Positions 43,769-54,199 of a DNA stretch of 64,000 bases are shown here, in pieces. The DNA comes from Methylophilaceae bacterium. Its GTDB lineage: Bacteria > Pseudomonadota > Gammaproteobacteria > Burkholderiales > Methylophilaceae. The notes under the pieces are model-generated. The model was not told where the DNA came from. It made no database searches and worked only from the letters and a program-made list of their open reading frames with translations. The stretch's first letter is position 1. Every line of letters begins with the position of its first letter. The stretch spans positions 1-64,000 of the forward strand of contig JAIYBT010000024.1 of assembly GCA_027488395.1 (NCBI GenBank). Reading direction: 5' to 3'. The translations under genes and the position numbers were made by a program.

Positions 43769-46360
43769 TCACGCGGCCTGTTTGGCAAAGGTCATTTTAC
43801 CCTGCACATAATCCACATAGATGGTTTCTTTAGCGGCAAATCGTCCCGCCAAAATATCTTTCGCTAATGGATTTTCAATTTCGCTTTGAATTGCACGTTT
43901 GAGAGGTCGTGCGCCATACACGGGATCAAACCCTGCATTAGCAATTTCAGCCAAAGCAGCAGCACTGACTTCCAGTTGCATGTCCATGCCATGCAACCGT
44001 TTGGCTAATGATTGCAACTGAATTTGGGCAATCGATTTGACATTGGCTTGATCTAAGCTGTGAAACACCACCACCTCATCAATACGATTGATAAACTCTG
44101 GACGGAAATGGGTCTTTACTTCACCCATCACGGCCAATTTCACCAGCTGATAATCTTGATCCGCCATCGTTTGGATCATCTGACTGCCTAAATTGGAGGT
44201 CATGATAATCACTGTATTTTTGAAATCGACGGTCCGCCCTTGACCATCGGTTAAGCGACCATCGTCCAGCACTTGTAACAACACATTAAACACATCGGGA
44301 TGGGCTTTTTCGACCTCATCTAACAAAATCACTGCATAGGGTTTACGTCGCACTGCTTCGGTCAACGCGCCGCCTTCCTCGTAACCGACATACCCGGGTG
44401 GCGCACCTATCATGCGCGAAACGGAATGCTTTTCCATATACTCACTCATGTCGATGCGAATTAAATGGTCTTCGGAATCAAATAAAAAGTGAGCCAAGGC
44501 TTTGCATAATTCGGTTTTACCCACACCCGTGGGGCCCAAAAACAAAAAACTGCCATACGGCCGATTGGGGTCACCCAAGCCAGAGCGTGAACGTCGAATC
44601 GCATCACTAACCAAGCGCACTGCTTCATCTTGACCAATGACCCGCTCATGTAATTTTTGCTCCATGGTCAGTAATTTATCACGCTCACCAGTCATCATTT
44701 TACTCACAGGGATACCCGTGGCACGACTGACGACTTCTGCAATTTCGTCGGCACCGACTTCGGTACGTAACATACGATGCTTGAGTGGTTTACCTTCGGT
44801 TTCAGCATGGCTTGCCTGCTTGAGCTGCGCTTCAAGTTGTGGCAATTTGCCATATTGCAATTCAGAGACACGTTGCCAATCACCTTTGCGGGTGGCTTCT
44901 TCCATCTGCTGTTTGATTTTTTCTATCGCTTCTTTTAAATGGGCCGAGCCTTGGACAGCGGCTTTTTCAGTTTTCCAAATTTCTTCCAAATCGGCGTACT
45001 CTTTCGCCAATTTGCCTATTTCTTCTTCAATCAGCGTAAAGCGTTTGATACTGGCATCGTCTTTTTCACGTCGCACCGCTTCACGTTCAATTTTCAATTG
45101 AATCAATCGACGTTCAAGCTTATCCATCACTTCGGGTTTGCTATCGATTTCCATTTTGATGCGTGAAGCAGCTTCATCGATCAGGTCGATGGCTTTATCA
45201 GGTAAAAAACGATCGGTAATATAACGGTGTGATAATTCTGCTGCGGCCACAATGGCGGGATCGGTGATTTCGACACCGTGGTGGAGCTCGTATTTCTCTT
45301 GCAAGCCACGCAAAATAGCAATGGTCGCTTCTACCGTTGGCTCGTCCACCAACACCTTTTGAAAACGTCGCTCTAGCGCCGCATCTTTTTCAATATATTT
45401 GCGGTATTCGTCTAAGGTGGTTGCGCCAACGCAGTGTAACTCGCCCCGTGCCAGCGCGGGCTTGAGCATATTGCCGGCATCCATGGCGCCTTCGGATTTA
45501 CCTGCACCAACCATGGTATGGATTTCATCAATAAAAACGATGGTTTGGCCTTCATCTTGCGCCAACTCTTTCAGCACCGCTTTTAGGCGCTCTTCAAATT
45601 CACCACGGTATTTGGCGCCTGCCAACAAGGCTGCCATGTCTAAGCTTAATACTTTTTTATTTTTGAGCGTGTCAGGCACTTCACCATCCACAATCCGTTG
45701 TGCCAAGCCCTCGACGATGGCGGTTTTACCAACACCAGGCTCACCAATCAACACGGGATTATTTTTAGTCCGACGCCCCAATATTTGGATGGTGCGCCGA
45801 ATTTCATCATCACGACCAATCACCGGGTCTAGCTTGCCTAAACGGGCCCGCTCGGTTAAATCCAGCGTGTATTTTTTGAGCGCTTCGCGCTGCCCTTCGG
45901 CCGCTTGGCTATCTACATTCGCATCGCCACGTACGGCTTGAATCGTGCTCTCTAGCGCCTTTTTACTCAAGCCATGTTGCCTGAGTAACTTTGCAGTCTC
46001 GCCTTGATCATCTGCCAAGGCTAACAAAAACATTTCGCTGGCAATAAAACTATCTTTGCGCTGTTGCGCATATTTATCCGTGACATTCAGAATATTGTTA
46101 AGATCACGTGAAATGGTCACTTCACCATGGTTGGCCTGCGCCTGCGGCAACTGTGCGAGGGCCGCAGTTAAACTGGCTTTGAGCGCAGGTAATTGCACCC
46201 CTGCACGGCCCAGCAAAGCCGCAGTACCGCCGTCCTCTTGATTGAGCAAGGCCAGCAGGACATGTGCTGCTTCGATGGTGGAATGGTCAGCGCCTACGGC
46301 CAGACTTTGTGCATCTGCAAGCGCTTGTTGAAATTTGGTGGTCAGTTTATCAAAACGCAT
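43769..46360 (-). CDS. clpB: ATP-dependent disaggregase ClpB
   Basis: 863 residues from the ATG at 46360, which has AAGGGGTTGCC upstream and gives the normal N-terminus [22 protein letters not shown]; the open frame continues to 46537 without family similarity. ClpB extracts polypeptides from aggregates with DnaK. The N domain (~1-145), first AAA+ module with [13 protein letters not shown] and [12 protein letters not shown], the coiled-coil middle domain (~400-530), and the second AAA+ module with [14 protein letters not shown] and [14 protein letters not shown] are all present. No CIRCE is visible before it. Confidence 0.97.
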   Translation of the reverse strand: MRFDKLTTKFQQALADAQSLAVGADHSTIEAAHVLLALLNQEDGGTAALLGRAGVQLPALKASLTAALAQLPQAQANHGEVTISRDLNNILNVTDKYAQQRKDSFIASEMFLLALADDQGETAKLLRQHGLSKKALESTIQAVRGDANVDSQAAEGQREALKKYTLDLTERARLGKLDPVIGRDDEIRRTIQILGRRTKNNPVLIGEPGVGKTAIVEGLAQRIVDGEVPDTLKNKKVLSLDMAALLAGAKYRGEFEERLKAVLKELAQDEGQTIVFIDEIHTMVGAGKSEGAMDAGNMLKPALARGELHCVGATTLDEYRKYIEKDAALERRFQKVLVDEPTVEATIAILRGLQEKYELHHGVEITDPAIVAAAELSHRYITDRFLPDKAIDLIDEAASRIKMEIDSKPEVMDKLERRLIQLKIEREAVRREKDDASIKRFTLIEEEIGKLAKEYADLEEIWKTEKAAVQGSAHLKEAIEKIKQQMEEATRKGDWQRVSELQYGKLPQLEAQLKQASHAETEGKPLKHRMLRTEVGADEIAEVVSRATGIPVSKMMTGERDKLLTMEQKLHERVIGQDEAVRLVSDAIRRSRSGLGDPNRPYGSFLFLGPTGVGKTELCKALAHFLFDSEDHLIRIDMSEYMEKHSVSRMIGAPPGYVGYEEGGALTEAVRRKPYAVILLDEVEKAHPDVFNVLLQVLDDGRLTDGQGRTVDFKNTVIIMTSNLGSQMIQTMADQDYQLVKLAVMGEVKTHFRPEFINRIDEVVVFHSLDQANVKSIAQIQLQSLAKRLHGMDMQLEVSAAALAEIANAGFDPVYGARPLKRAIQSEIENPLAKDILAGRFAAKETIYVDYVQGKMTFAKQAA

Positions 46361-46484
46361 GGCAACCCCTTTCACGTGCATGGGCGTTGCAAGTTGGCAA
46401 CGCGATACCTTGTATATGCGGGAGTTTTGGTGCTTTTCAATAGCCAGCGTGAAAAGCGGGCCAGATGGATGTTCCAGAGTGGTG

Positions 46485-47675
46485 TTAGTGTACAGCGACT
46501 TCCAGCAACGTGAATCCTCGGTCTTGATGTTCAACAATCACATATAGTTTGTCTTTTAACCAAAGCCAGTGTGGCGGGTGAATCGGCGAAGCGCTGACCA
46601 TGTTTCGTCGTGGCTCCTCCCAAGTTTTACCGCCATCCACAGAGGTCATGACATCAATGTGTTGTCCTTCAGCGCTGACACTGCGCCAAGCAAGCCATAC
46701 GCGCTCACCCTGACTGATTAGCGCAGGTGCATCCGCCAAAGCGGCTTGCGCGCCAATTTTTTTTGCAGGCGATGTTACCCAGGCTTCCCCATCCATGCGC
46801 GCAAGGCGCAGGCCAGGCGTGTGAGCGGTGCCAGCAACGTAGCTGAAATGATAACCAAAGCCTGCCCCCAGTGCCAAACTTGGCTGTTGCAGCGCGCATG
46901 CGTGCGGTTGCGTATGCGCAAAGCTTGCACGCACCCACTGGACAGGCTGGTTGGCATGAAACTCTGCCATGGCCATATCTTCTTCTTGTTCGCCAAATCG
47001 TTGCCGCCACAATACAGCAACGCCGCCGTTGGCGATGCTGGTCATGGCCATCTCAGCACAGACCACGTCAGCCCCTTCAATCTGACGTTCCTCTAAAAAA
47101 TGCGCCCCTGCATCCGTTGAATTGGCATAAAACATCGGCGACATTGGGACCGTGTATTCGGTGGTGGGTTGACAGCGCAAGGCCCAAGCAATGCTGATAT
47201 GTGCTTGCGCTACCGTCATATGCGGTTCAGGCACACATTGTGCGCTGATCACATGCTGATCTACCCGCTCAGGGGGCAAAAAGCGATGGCCGCCATCAAA
47301 CGAGCGGGAAAACCAAACATGCGGCGGAACAGCTGCGCTTGCATCGCTAGCCCAGCTTAAGTAAAGCACGCCATTAGCATCGATGGCGATCTGGGGGTGG
47401 TGGGTGCGCACCGCCTCCGTGCCAGCCGCATGCACGGTTACCGCCTGTGAGATGGCGGTGCCTGTTGCATCATATTGGGTAACGACGATGTCATGATTGC
47501 TGGCCGTCGCACGCCAAACATGTCCCGAGGCATCCGCCGCAAATGCAGAGGGTGCTGGCAGCAAGACGGCCGCAGATGGATCAGCCGCTGACATCGCGGT
47601 TAGACGCCAAATACAGGCGAGCAATCCAAATATCAATTGCCCAAGGTGAATGTGGTTTACCTTGTTACTCATCAA
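46485..47675 (-). CDS. Exported BNR/sialidase-like beta-propeller protein
   Basis: A 396-residue protein with an N-terminal hydrophobic signal ([20 protein letters not shown]). Several Asp-box type motifs S-x-D-x-G-x-x-(W/F) are visible: [22 protein letters not shown] and [10 protein letters not shown]. Between them are [14 protein letters not shown] and [12 protein letters not shown], typical of six-bladed sialidase-fold propellers. The catalytic Arg triad of true sialidases is not evident, so it is better called a BNR-repeat protein. Substrate and role are unknown. It stops 125 bp before clpB starts. Confidence 0.8.
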   Translation of the reverse strand: MMSNKVNHIHLGQLIFGLLACIWRLTAMSAADPSAAVLLPAPSAFAADASGHVWRATASNHDIVVTQYDATGTAISQAVTVHAAGTEAVRTHHPQIAIDANGVLYLSWASDASAAVPPHVWFSRSFDGGHRFLPPERVDQHVISAQCVPEPHMTVAQAHISIAWALRCQPTTEYTVPMSPMFYANSTDAGAHFLEERQIEGADVVCAEMAMTSIANGGVAVLWRQRFGEQEEDMAMAEFHANQPVQWVRASFAHTQPHACALQQPSLALGAGFGYHFSYVAGTAHTPGLRLARMDGEAWVTSPAKKIGAQAALADAPALISQGERVWLAWRSVSAEGQHIDVMTSVDGGKTWEEPRRNMVSASPIHPPHWLWLKDKLYVIVEHQDRGFTLLEVAVH

Positions 47676-47857
47676 TTTTTAAGCGAGCACGCATCATTAA
47701 TATACGCATGTTTCTTGCTAGGCCCCTGCGACAAATGTTCCTCTTAACGGACATTGATCGGCCAACGAAGTTTATTCCGTAATTAAAGTTAATACGCAGA
47801 TCTCCGTTAAGCAACTTATCCGAATACATATAACAACCCTTAACAAGCGTCGAAAAC

Positions 47858-50818
47858 ATGCCCAAGCACGTATTTCTAAATCATCATAGCACAGTGTGGT
47901 TACAGCCTTTGGCTGCAGCCATGCCAGATATGCCGATGCTTGCGATTAATCGTCGCGCGCAATTTTTAGCAGCTAATACGATGGCAAGGCAATGCTTAGG
48001 CTTACATTTGAGCCATGAGCACACTGCCATCATGTTACCAAAGCCCATGCGCCAACAATTGGTGTTAGCCATGCGCGCAGAACTTACAGAAGTTCAGTTC
48101 GAAGGCATGTTCAACGGACTCAAACGTGATTTCAAATGCCGTTTATTTTATCCGCAGCATGGCAGACGTGCTGTTGGCTTAGTGTTGCAAGAGGCGCAAC
48201 ACAATCTTAAACGTCAACTGACCCATATGCATGCGGTGGTGCAATCGCTGATCAATATGAGCCCCGACATGATCTGCATCAAGGATCCAGATAACCGCTG
48301 GATCATGGCCAATCAACACATGCTGGATACCTTGGGGATTGATCCGCTCGATATGGAGTTCCAAAGCAATCAGCAATTGCAAGCCTTGGTGCATCCCGTG
48401 TTCCGCAATAGCCTCGAGCATCACGAAAAATCAGATCAACAGCTATGGCAGAGCCGTGAAAGCTACCATAACGAAGAAGTGTTGCATTTACCTGAAGGTG
48501 GTAGCAAAACTTTACTGGTGAATAAAGTCGCTTATTTTGATCATCACGATCAGCCCAGCCATTTGGTAACGGTTGCCCGTGACATTACCGAGGCCAAACA
48601 GTGGGAAGTACAACTGTCGGAACGCAGCGCGGTGTTAGACACATTAATCTCTTGCGATTGGATGCTGCACTCCGCTGAACGTTGGCAAAACGTGGCAGAG
48701 AATGTACTCAAACAATGCTGCTTATCGTTCCGGTTTAGCCGCGCGTTGTTGTTACAACATCATAATGTCATGACCCGTAAAAAACCCGATATGCGGTCTG
48801 ACACGCTGTTTCAATGGTCCGCCAATGGCGATCATCCTGGGTTAGCACATTGGTCTGCAATTTCATTTTTATCGCCCAAACTAGCGCGTTGGCAAGCCTT
48901 GTTGGAAAAGGGGCAGCCCGTGTTGTGCGATGCCCGCACCTTACCAGCGGATGAAAAAGCACTACTTACCGCACATGACACCCTGAGTTTAGTGATTGTG
49001 CCATTGATGATAGACCAAGCCTGGTGGGGCTCGGTGGTGATTGAGCGCTGCTTTGATACCACCCAAACCAGTTCACAAGAGCTAGGTGCATTGATGGCGA
49101 TTGGTCGCACCCTCAGCGTTGCCATTGACCGCGAGCAAACCGGCCGTCACCTTAAATTAGCCAAGATTGCCTTTGACAGCACGACGGAAGGCATCATGAT
49201 TGTCAATCCCGAGGGCGAACTGATCGGGATTAATGAAGGCTACACTTTAATTACTGGCTTTAGTGAATCAGAAGTCTTGGGCACCAAGCCTGCCATTTTT
49301 AGACAGCGACCGCGCGGCTTTTTAAACGCCCTCAAACGCGATGGCAAATGGAAAGGCGAAGTTGAAAGTGTCCGTAAAAATGGTGAGCACTTTACAAAAT
49401 TGGTGACGCTGACAGCAGTACGTAACCATGCCAATGTTGTCACCAATTATGTGGGTGTATTTGCTGATATCAGCGACATGAAGCGTTCTCAGCATCAGCT
49501 CAATGCATTGGTTAACCATGATCCATTGACAGGCTTACCTAACCGTCGTTTGATTAACCATTTATTTGATCATGCAATTCAACGCGCATCCCGTCAACAA
49601 CAACAAACCGCCATTTTGTTTATTGACCTTGATCGCTTTAAAAACATCAACGATAGCTTAGGCCATTTTGCTGGCGACCAACTGCTGTTAGGCGTCACTG
49701 AGCGGATTCGTAGCTCGCTGAGGGAATCTGACATTATTGGCCGTTTGGGCGGTGACGAATTTATTGTCATGCTCGAAAACATGCAACACCACTCGGATGC
49801 TGCACACAAAGCACAAGACATTTTAAATGCCTTAAGCCAAGAATTTTTGGTTGAAAATCACGAAATTTATGTTGGCGCCAGCATCGGCATCTCCATGTAT
49901 CCACAGGATGGTCATGATGTGGAAAGCTTGATCAAAGCGGCTGACCTCGCCATGTATCAAGTCAAAAATAACGGTAAAAATAACTTTGCGTTTTACCATG
50001 ACGCCTTGAGCCGCTATGCAGTGGAACATTTCCAAATGGAAACAGAGTTGCGCCAAGCGCTGGCCAAACAACAATTGCAAATGTTCTATCAAGCACAGAT
50101 TGATCTCAACACGGGCATGATTGTGGGTGCAGAAGCGTTAATGCGTTGGCAACACCCGACGCAGGGCAATATTAATCCAAGCAAATTTATTCCATTGGCT
50201 GAAGAAACCGGTTTGATTTTGGGCTTAGGTGAGTGGGCGCTCACACAGGCAGTCAATCAAGCGCATGCTTGGCACCTGAGCCATCCAGAATTTAAGAAAA
50301 TTGCCATCAATGTGTCTGGGGTGCAAATCATGAAAAGCACCTTTGCGGATACCGTGTATGGCACGCTGATTGATAGTGGTTGTGACCCTAGCCTGATAGA
50401 GCTTGAGATCACCGAGAGTACGCTCATGCAACATACCGAGCATGTCGTGGATACCTTCCACCAATTGAAACGCTTAGGCGTGAGCATCGCCATTGACGAC
50501 TTTGGTACAGGCTACTCATCCCTATCGCATTTGAAACGGCTACCGCTTGATCAAATTAAAATTGATCGCAGCTTTGTCAAAGATTTACCCGATGACAAGG
50601 ATGATGCCGCCATCACCAGTGCCATTTATGCAATGGCCACCCAACTTGGGTTTTCTGTGGTGGCCGAAGGGGTCGAAACCGAAGCACAAGAAGCGTTTTT
50701 ACAACGCTTGGGTTGCCAGTCTGCACAAGGCTATTTGTATGCCTACCCAGTCGCGGCCGACGCCTTTTTACAGTTACTCGAACTAAACAACACAAGAAAT
50801 ATAAAACGACATGCCTAG
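47858..50818 (+). CDS. Cytoplasmic PAS-GAF-PAS-GGDEF-EAL c-di-GMP enzyme
   Basis: 986 residues without a clear TM helix. The order is a PAS-like N-terminus (~15-95), PAS (~120-240, LINMSPDMICIKDPDNRWIMANQHML), a GAF-like region (~265-425), PAS (~430-550, AFDSTTEGIMIVNPEGELIGINEGYTLITGF), GGDEF (~555-715) and EAL (~730-975). GGDEF reads GRLGGDEF and here the RxxD inhibitory site is intact (RESD). EAL keeps EALMRW, NVSGVQ, EITES, DDFGTG, KIDRSF and EGVE. Both activities are plausible. The HD-GYP gene starts inside its last codons. Confidence 0.92.
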   Translation: MPKHVFLNHHSTVWLQPLAAAMPDMPMLAINRRAQFLAANTMARQCLGLHLSHEHTAIMLPKPMRQQLVLAMRAELTEVQFEGMFNGLKRDFKCRLFYPQHGRRAVGLVLQEAQHNLKRQLTHMHAVVQSLINMSPDMICIKDPDNRWIMANQHMLDTLGIDPLDMEFQSNQQLQALVHPVFRNSLEHHEKSDQQLWQSRESYHNEEVLHLPEGGSKTLLVNKVAYFDHHDQPSHLVTVARDITEAKQWEVQLSERSAVLDTLISCDWMLHSAERWQNVAENVLKQCCLSFRFSRALLLQHHNVMTRKKPDMRSDTLFQWSANGDHPGLAHWSAISFLSPKLARWQALLEKGQPVLCDARTLPADEKALLTAHDTLSLVIVPLMIDQAWWGSVVIERCFDTTQTSSQELGALMAIGRTLSVAIDREQTGRHLKLAKIAFDSTTEGIMIVNPEGELIGINEGYTLITGFSESEVLGTKPAIFRQRPRGFLNALKRDGKWKGEVESVRKNGEHFTKLVTLTAVRNHANVVTNYVGVFADISDMKRSQHQLNALVNHDPLTGLPNRRLINHLFDHAIQRASRQQQQTAILFIDLDRFKNINDSLGHFAGDQLLLGVTERIRSSLRESDIIGRLGGDEFIVMLENMQHHSDAAHKAQDILNALSQEFLVENHEIYVGASIGISMYPQDGHDVESLIKAADLAMYQVKNNGKNNFAFYHDALSRYAVEHFQMETELRQALAKQQLQMFYQAQIDLNTGMIVGAEALMRWQHPTQGNINPSKFIPLAEETGLILGLGEWALTQAVNQAHAWHLSHPEFKKIAINVSGVQIMKSTFADTVYGTLIDSGCDPSLIELEITESTLMQHTEHVVDTFHQLKRLGVSIAIDDFGTGYSSLSHLKRLPLDQIKIDRSFVKDLPDDKDDAAITSAIYAMATQLGFSVVAEGVETEAQEAFLQRLGCQSAQGYLYAYPVAADAFLQLLELNNTRNIKRHA

Positions 50819-52079
50819 TCAAGCATCCAACACCCATCACATTCAAGTGAGCCAATTGTGTATTGGCTTGTATGTGCACCTGGATTTAGGATGGATGGAC
50901 CATCCATTTTCGACCAGCAATTTTAAAATTACTGATCAGTATCAAATCGATACCATTAAATCTTTGGGCCTGTCGCAATTGCGTTACGACCCAAAACGCA
51001 GTACCGTCGCCCCGTTAACCTTTAACAATGTGGTTGAGTTTCCGACGAGAAAAGCAGCGGCTAAACCCAACATCGAGACGGTAGATGATCGCACCTTAAC
51101 CTACTTACAACGTAAACAACAACGCTTACAACAAACGCTCAATGAGAGCGAAAAAAAGTTTTTAAAGACCAGCTTAGACGTGAAGCAGATTCAAAAGCTG
51201 GCCAATGAGCAGCCGACGCAAGCGTTAAATATGGCAGAACATTTGGTGCAGGATTTAGTCACCAGCACCTTAACCGAAAGTGATATTGCCATCCATGCCA
51301 TGAACGGCGCGCGCACGGGGGATGAGCATTATCAACATGAGATGAACACCTTGGTGTTGACCATGATGCTGGCAAAAAACTGCAACTTAAGTGAAGATGA
51401 TACCGTGACCATTGGCATGGCTGCACTGTTGCACGACATTGGTAAGCGTCAGATCACGCCCAAAATCACACTCAAAAAAGAGCCACTGACCCATATTGAA
51501 AAATCGGTATATCAAAGCCATGTTGGCTTAGGGTTAAACATGCTCAAAGAGTTACCGGTTTCTAAAAAACTCCTCACCATCGTGGCGCAGCATCATGAAT
51601 TTGCCGACGGCAGCGGCTATCCTGCCGGGTTAAAATGCGCGGAAATTGATGCACTGACGCATTTACTGATCATCGTCAATATGTTTGATAATTTATGTAA
51701 TCCCATCAACCCATTGGCGGCCAAAACGCCTTACGAGGCATTGGGCTTAATGTTTTCGCAACAACGTCAGTTGTTTGATCAACCCTTGTTGCGACAATTT
51801 ATTAAATCCTTAGGCATTTACCCACCGGGTAGCATTGTGCGTTTATCGGATCAGCGTTTGGCAGGCGTATTGTCAACCAATCCGCAACAACCGCTACGCC
51901 CGTTTGTAAAAATTATCGATGAAAATGATGATTTAAATGATGACATCATTGACCTACGTGAAGCGATGAACATCAACATTACACAATGCATCAAGCAAGA
52001 TCAGCTGTCCACAGTGATGCGCACGCAAATGTTTAGACGCCATCGCACCAATTACTTTATCGATAAAGCGTTTCAATAA
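50811..52079 (+). CDS. HD-GYP domain c-di-GMP phosphodiesterase with N-terminal DUF3391
   Basis: 422 residues. The N-terminal ~110 residues (IQVSQLCIGLYVHLDLGWMDHPFSTSNFKI) are the DUF3391 domain that often precedes HD-GYP. The HD-GYP core (~160-340) has the HD motif LLHDIGKRQI and the GYP loop HHEFADGSGYPAGL, so metal ligands and the signature are intact. It should hydrolyse c-di-GMP to GMP. Its ATG overlaps the end of the preceding GGDEF-EAL gene by eight bp, so the two are coupled. A strong terminator follows at once. Confidence 0.94.
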   Translation: MPSQASNTHHIQVSQLCIGLYVHLDLGWMDHPFSTSNFKITDQYQIDTIKSLGLSQLRYDPKRSTVAPLTFNNVVEFPTRKAAAKPNIETVDDRTLTYLQRKQQRLQQTLNESEKKFLKTSLDVKQIQKLANEQPTQALNMAEHLVQDLVTSTLTESDIAIHAMNGARTGDEHYQHEMNTLVLTMMLAKNCNLSEDDTVTIGMAALLHDIGKRQITPKITLKKEPLTHIEKSVYQSHVGLGLNMLKELPVSKKLLTIVAQHHEFADGSGYPAGLKCAEIDALTHLLIIVNMFDNLCNPINPLAAKTPYEALGLMFSQQRQLFDQPLLRQFIKSLGIYPPGSIVRLSDQRLAGVLSTNPQQPLRPFVKIIDENDDLNDDIIDLREAMNINITQCIKQDQLSTVMRTQMFRRHRTNYFIDKAFQ

Positions 52080-52107
52080 AAAAAGCGTCACTGCACGTGA
52101 CGCTTTT
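52079..52107. terminator. Bidirectional terminator after the HD-GYP gene
   Basis: AAAAAGCGTCAC-TGCA-(C)GTGACGCTTTTT is a near-perfect hairpin with A and T runs on its two sides. It separates convergent operons. Confidence 0.92.
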
Positions 52108-52140
52108 TACATATAGGTTAAGCGTATCGTCATCACCGCA

Positions 52141-52227
52141 TTATCGGTGTTGCGTTTTGACAAACAATACCGCACCGACGACCCCTGTCATCGCAATCAA
52201 TACAGCCGCGAATATCGCCAGTGCATC
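52141..52227 (-). other. In-frame continuation of the PepSY gene beyond its TGA
   Basis: After the TGA at 52228-52230 the same frame continues for 28 residues: D-A-L-A-I-F-A-A-V-L-I-A-M-T-G-V-V-G-A-V-L-F, then VKTQHR and TAA at 52141. This is a clean hydrophobic helix ending in basic residues, which is how PepSY_TM proteins normally end (often written ...RDAL...). The TGA therefore most likely replaces an Arg codon (CGA to TGA) and removes the last TM helix, unless it is read through. Confidence 0.8.
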
Positions 52228-53652
52228 TCACCACGATTTACTTAACCATTGCATACTCCATTTGTGCAGATAGGCAAAGATAAAGCCTTCTAAGCCATCG
52301 CCATCATTGATGGTAGCGGCAACTGCTCCGGTTGCGGGTTCGATATACAACCGTAGATGGTCAGGTGATTGTGTTTGTACTTTCAGGACAGGCAAACGCT
52401 TAAATATAAATCCATACTCATTGGCAAAGCGAGTGACCCATTGTATGGATTGAATCGGCGCTAAAGTGAGTGACAACTGACTTAACCATATTGGGATAAA
52501 GTTTGCAGGTGCCAATGCCTGAAACTGTCCAGCATGACTGACCCACAACTGCGGCATTGCTGCCGATTGCGCTGTCGCTGACGCATGCACATGCGTGGCC
52601 GCCACTTGCGCTTGTGGTAAGGCGGCTTGTGCGTTAACCGTAGGAATCACCTGCCAAAATAAGTGATCCGCAGTGCCATACACATCTAATTTCAACAATT
52701 GCCCCTCGCTCGTAGACAAGGCAGTCAGCAATTGTGCCCATGTCGTTGCGTCAACGCTTGTGGACGTACTCGCAAAGTGTGTATTGATTGAGGGCCGACG
52801 CTGTTGCGCATCGGACTGCCACAAATGCCACATACCACTGCTGGCCAATAACAATAGCAGCAACGATACCCACACACCTGCCTGCCGATGCCACCAGCGT
52901 AGAGAACCCCGTTGCAAGCGATAAGGCGCGGTTTTTCTGAGCTTGATATAGAGCACTATTCCAGTGAGGGCGGAGGCTAACACCAAACTCAGGGCCAAGG
53001 TGGCCACCGCTAACTGTAGGCGGGTGTGACTGGCTAAAAACGACCAATTGTGGCCCCACTGAAATAGCTGTGTCAGCCATGCGCGTCTATCATCCACCAA
53101 GGTCGCCAAGCGCGATTGCTCGGTATCCACATAGGCACGTAAGCCATCCTCCCGCGCAAACGCAACGCGCCAAACGGGCAAGATACGGTTAACCAGATGG
53201 TAATCCTGTTCAAAGTGCGTCACTTGCCGCACCGATGTCACTGGCGTATCCACCAGCCCTGTGTAATAGCGCGCCAACGCCACCGCATGCGCGGCTTCTG
53301 CCGCAAAGCGTGCTTTGCCATCTTGCACGCTAACATAGTGGGCTAAACTGGCGTGTGGTAAACCAATGCGATAGTAGGCTTGGCCTGCCAATTGCACCAA
53401 ACTAATATGCGTAAATTGCTTGATGCCTTGCGCTTGCAACACTTGCGGTAGCGGTTGCGCATGGTGCAAATCAACCGATTGTAAAGGGGGCACAAATTGC
53501 TTGGGTACGGGTTGCAGGCGGGTCATAAGGGGATGCGATGCGCCAGACAGGCCCCACATGACCATGCCAATACAAGCGATGAAGCCGATATAGCGATGCC
53601 AATATAACCAAGATTGTTTAATGCGTTGTGTGTTCATGATGTGCGTGTTCAT
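52228..53652 (-). CDS. PepSY-associated membrane protein, C-terminally cut by TGA
   Basis: 474 residues (or 469 from the ATG at 53637; neither start has a clear ribosome-binding site). TM1 (~15-37, LYWHRYIGFIACIGMVMWGLSG) is followed by PepSY-like periplasmic segments, TM2 (~195-220), TM3 (~235-260, WWHRQAGVWVSLLLLLLASSG) and a large periplasmic part. The family occurs beside TonB-dependent metal and siderophore receptors and probably reduces or transfers the metal. It overlaps the end of the copper-associated gene. Its annotated end ...LHKWSMQWLSKSW is immediately followed by the in-frame TGA described at 52141-52227. Confidence 0.85.
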   Translation of the reverse strand: MNTHIMNTQRIKQSWLYWHRYIGFIACIGMVMWGLSGASHPLMTRLQPVPKQFVPPLQSVDLHHAQPLPQVLQAQGIKQFTHISLVQLAGQAYYRIGLPHASLAHYVSVQDGKARFAAEAAHAVALARYYTGLVDTPVTSVRQVTHFEQDYHLVNRILPVWRVAFAREDGLRAYVDTEQSRLATLVDDRRAWLTQLFQWGHNWSFLASHTRLQLAVATLALSLVLASALTGIVLYIKLRKTAPYRLQRGSLRWWHRQAGVWVSLLLLLLASSGMWHLWQSDAQQRRPSINTHFASTSTSVDATTWAQLLTALSTSEGQLLKLDVYGTADHLFWQVIPTVNAQAALPQAQVAATHVHASATAQSAAMPQLWVSHAGQFQALAPANFIPIWLSQLSLTLAPIQSIQWVTRFANEYGFIFKRLPVLKVQTQSPDHLRLYIEPATGAVAATINDGDGLEGFIFAYLHKWSMQWLSKSW

Positions 53653-54115
53653 GCTGCGTGTGTTCAGTCGCGGGTGAATGGACAGAATGAGGCTGGGTGA
53701 AGTCCGTCACCCCTTTAAAACGGCTGATGCGCGCCTTTGCATCTGCGCTCAGCGCCTGTTCTTTACGGTGCAAGGCCGCTAACAAGGCATGCGCCCGCTC
53801 AGACGTGAGTCCTGCTTGTTGCAATCGCTGCGGGTTGGTCAGTTCGGTGCCACCACATAACAGTGTTTGCCAGCCATCAGGCGCACGTTTAAGTAGCGCC
53901 CGCCCGCCTTTTTCAGCAAGCAGCCAATCGACCATCGCCACCTCTCCTTGCACCACAATCACAGGCAATTGCAAAGGCTGCTCGGGTGTTTGCCATTGCG
54001 CGCGCAAGGTTTGCTCAATCGCTTGCGCCGCAGGCGCTACCGTCTCACTCCAAGCAGTCGCCCCCATTACCATCAATACACACTGAAACAGACTTATTAA
54101 GATTGTTTTTTTCAT
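53618..54115 (-). CDS. Copper-uptake-associated exported protein with His-rich tail
   Basis: 165 residues from the ATG at 54115, chosen for the AAGGAGACGC site just upstream. The signal peptide is MKKTILISLFQCVLMVMGATAWS. The core VIVVQGEVAMVDWLLAEKGGRALLKRAPDGWQTLLCGG matches, as I recall, proteins annotated as copper uptake system-associated. The C-terminal ~20 residues are a His cluster (EHTQHEHAHHEHTTH), a likely metal-binding tail. It lies between the TonB receptor and the PepSY gene. Confidence 0.8.
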   Translation of the reverse strand: MKKTILISLFQCVLMVMGATAWSETVAPAAQAIEQTLRAQWQTPEQPLQLPVIVVQGEVAMVDWLLAEKGGRALLKRAPDGWQTLLCGGTELTNPQRLQQAGLTSERAHALLAALHRKEQALSADAKARISRFKGVTDFTQPHSVHSPATEHTQHEHAHHEHTTH

Positions 54116-54199
54116 GCGTCTCCTTACCATTCTCCTACGTGGTCAGTCGCAGGAGAATGCTTGATTAAACGAGCGCCAGCTCGATCTTCAACTGGTTGA

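Noticed and set aside
43769-46360. Large plus-strand ORFs (for example 45399-45941)
   Set aside because: They are shadows of the strongly coding clpB frame.
46361-46537. 59-residue N-terminal extension of ClpB
   Set aside because: It does not resemble any ClpB; the conserved start MRFDKLT has its own ribosome-binding site.
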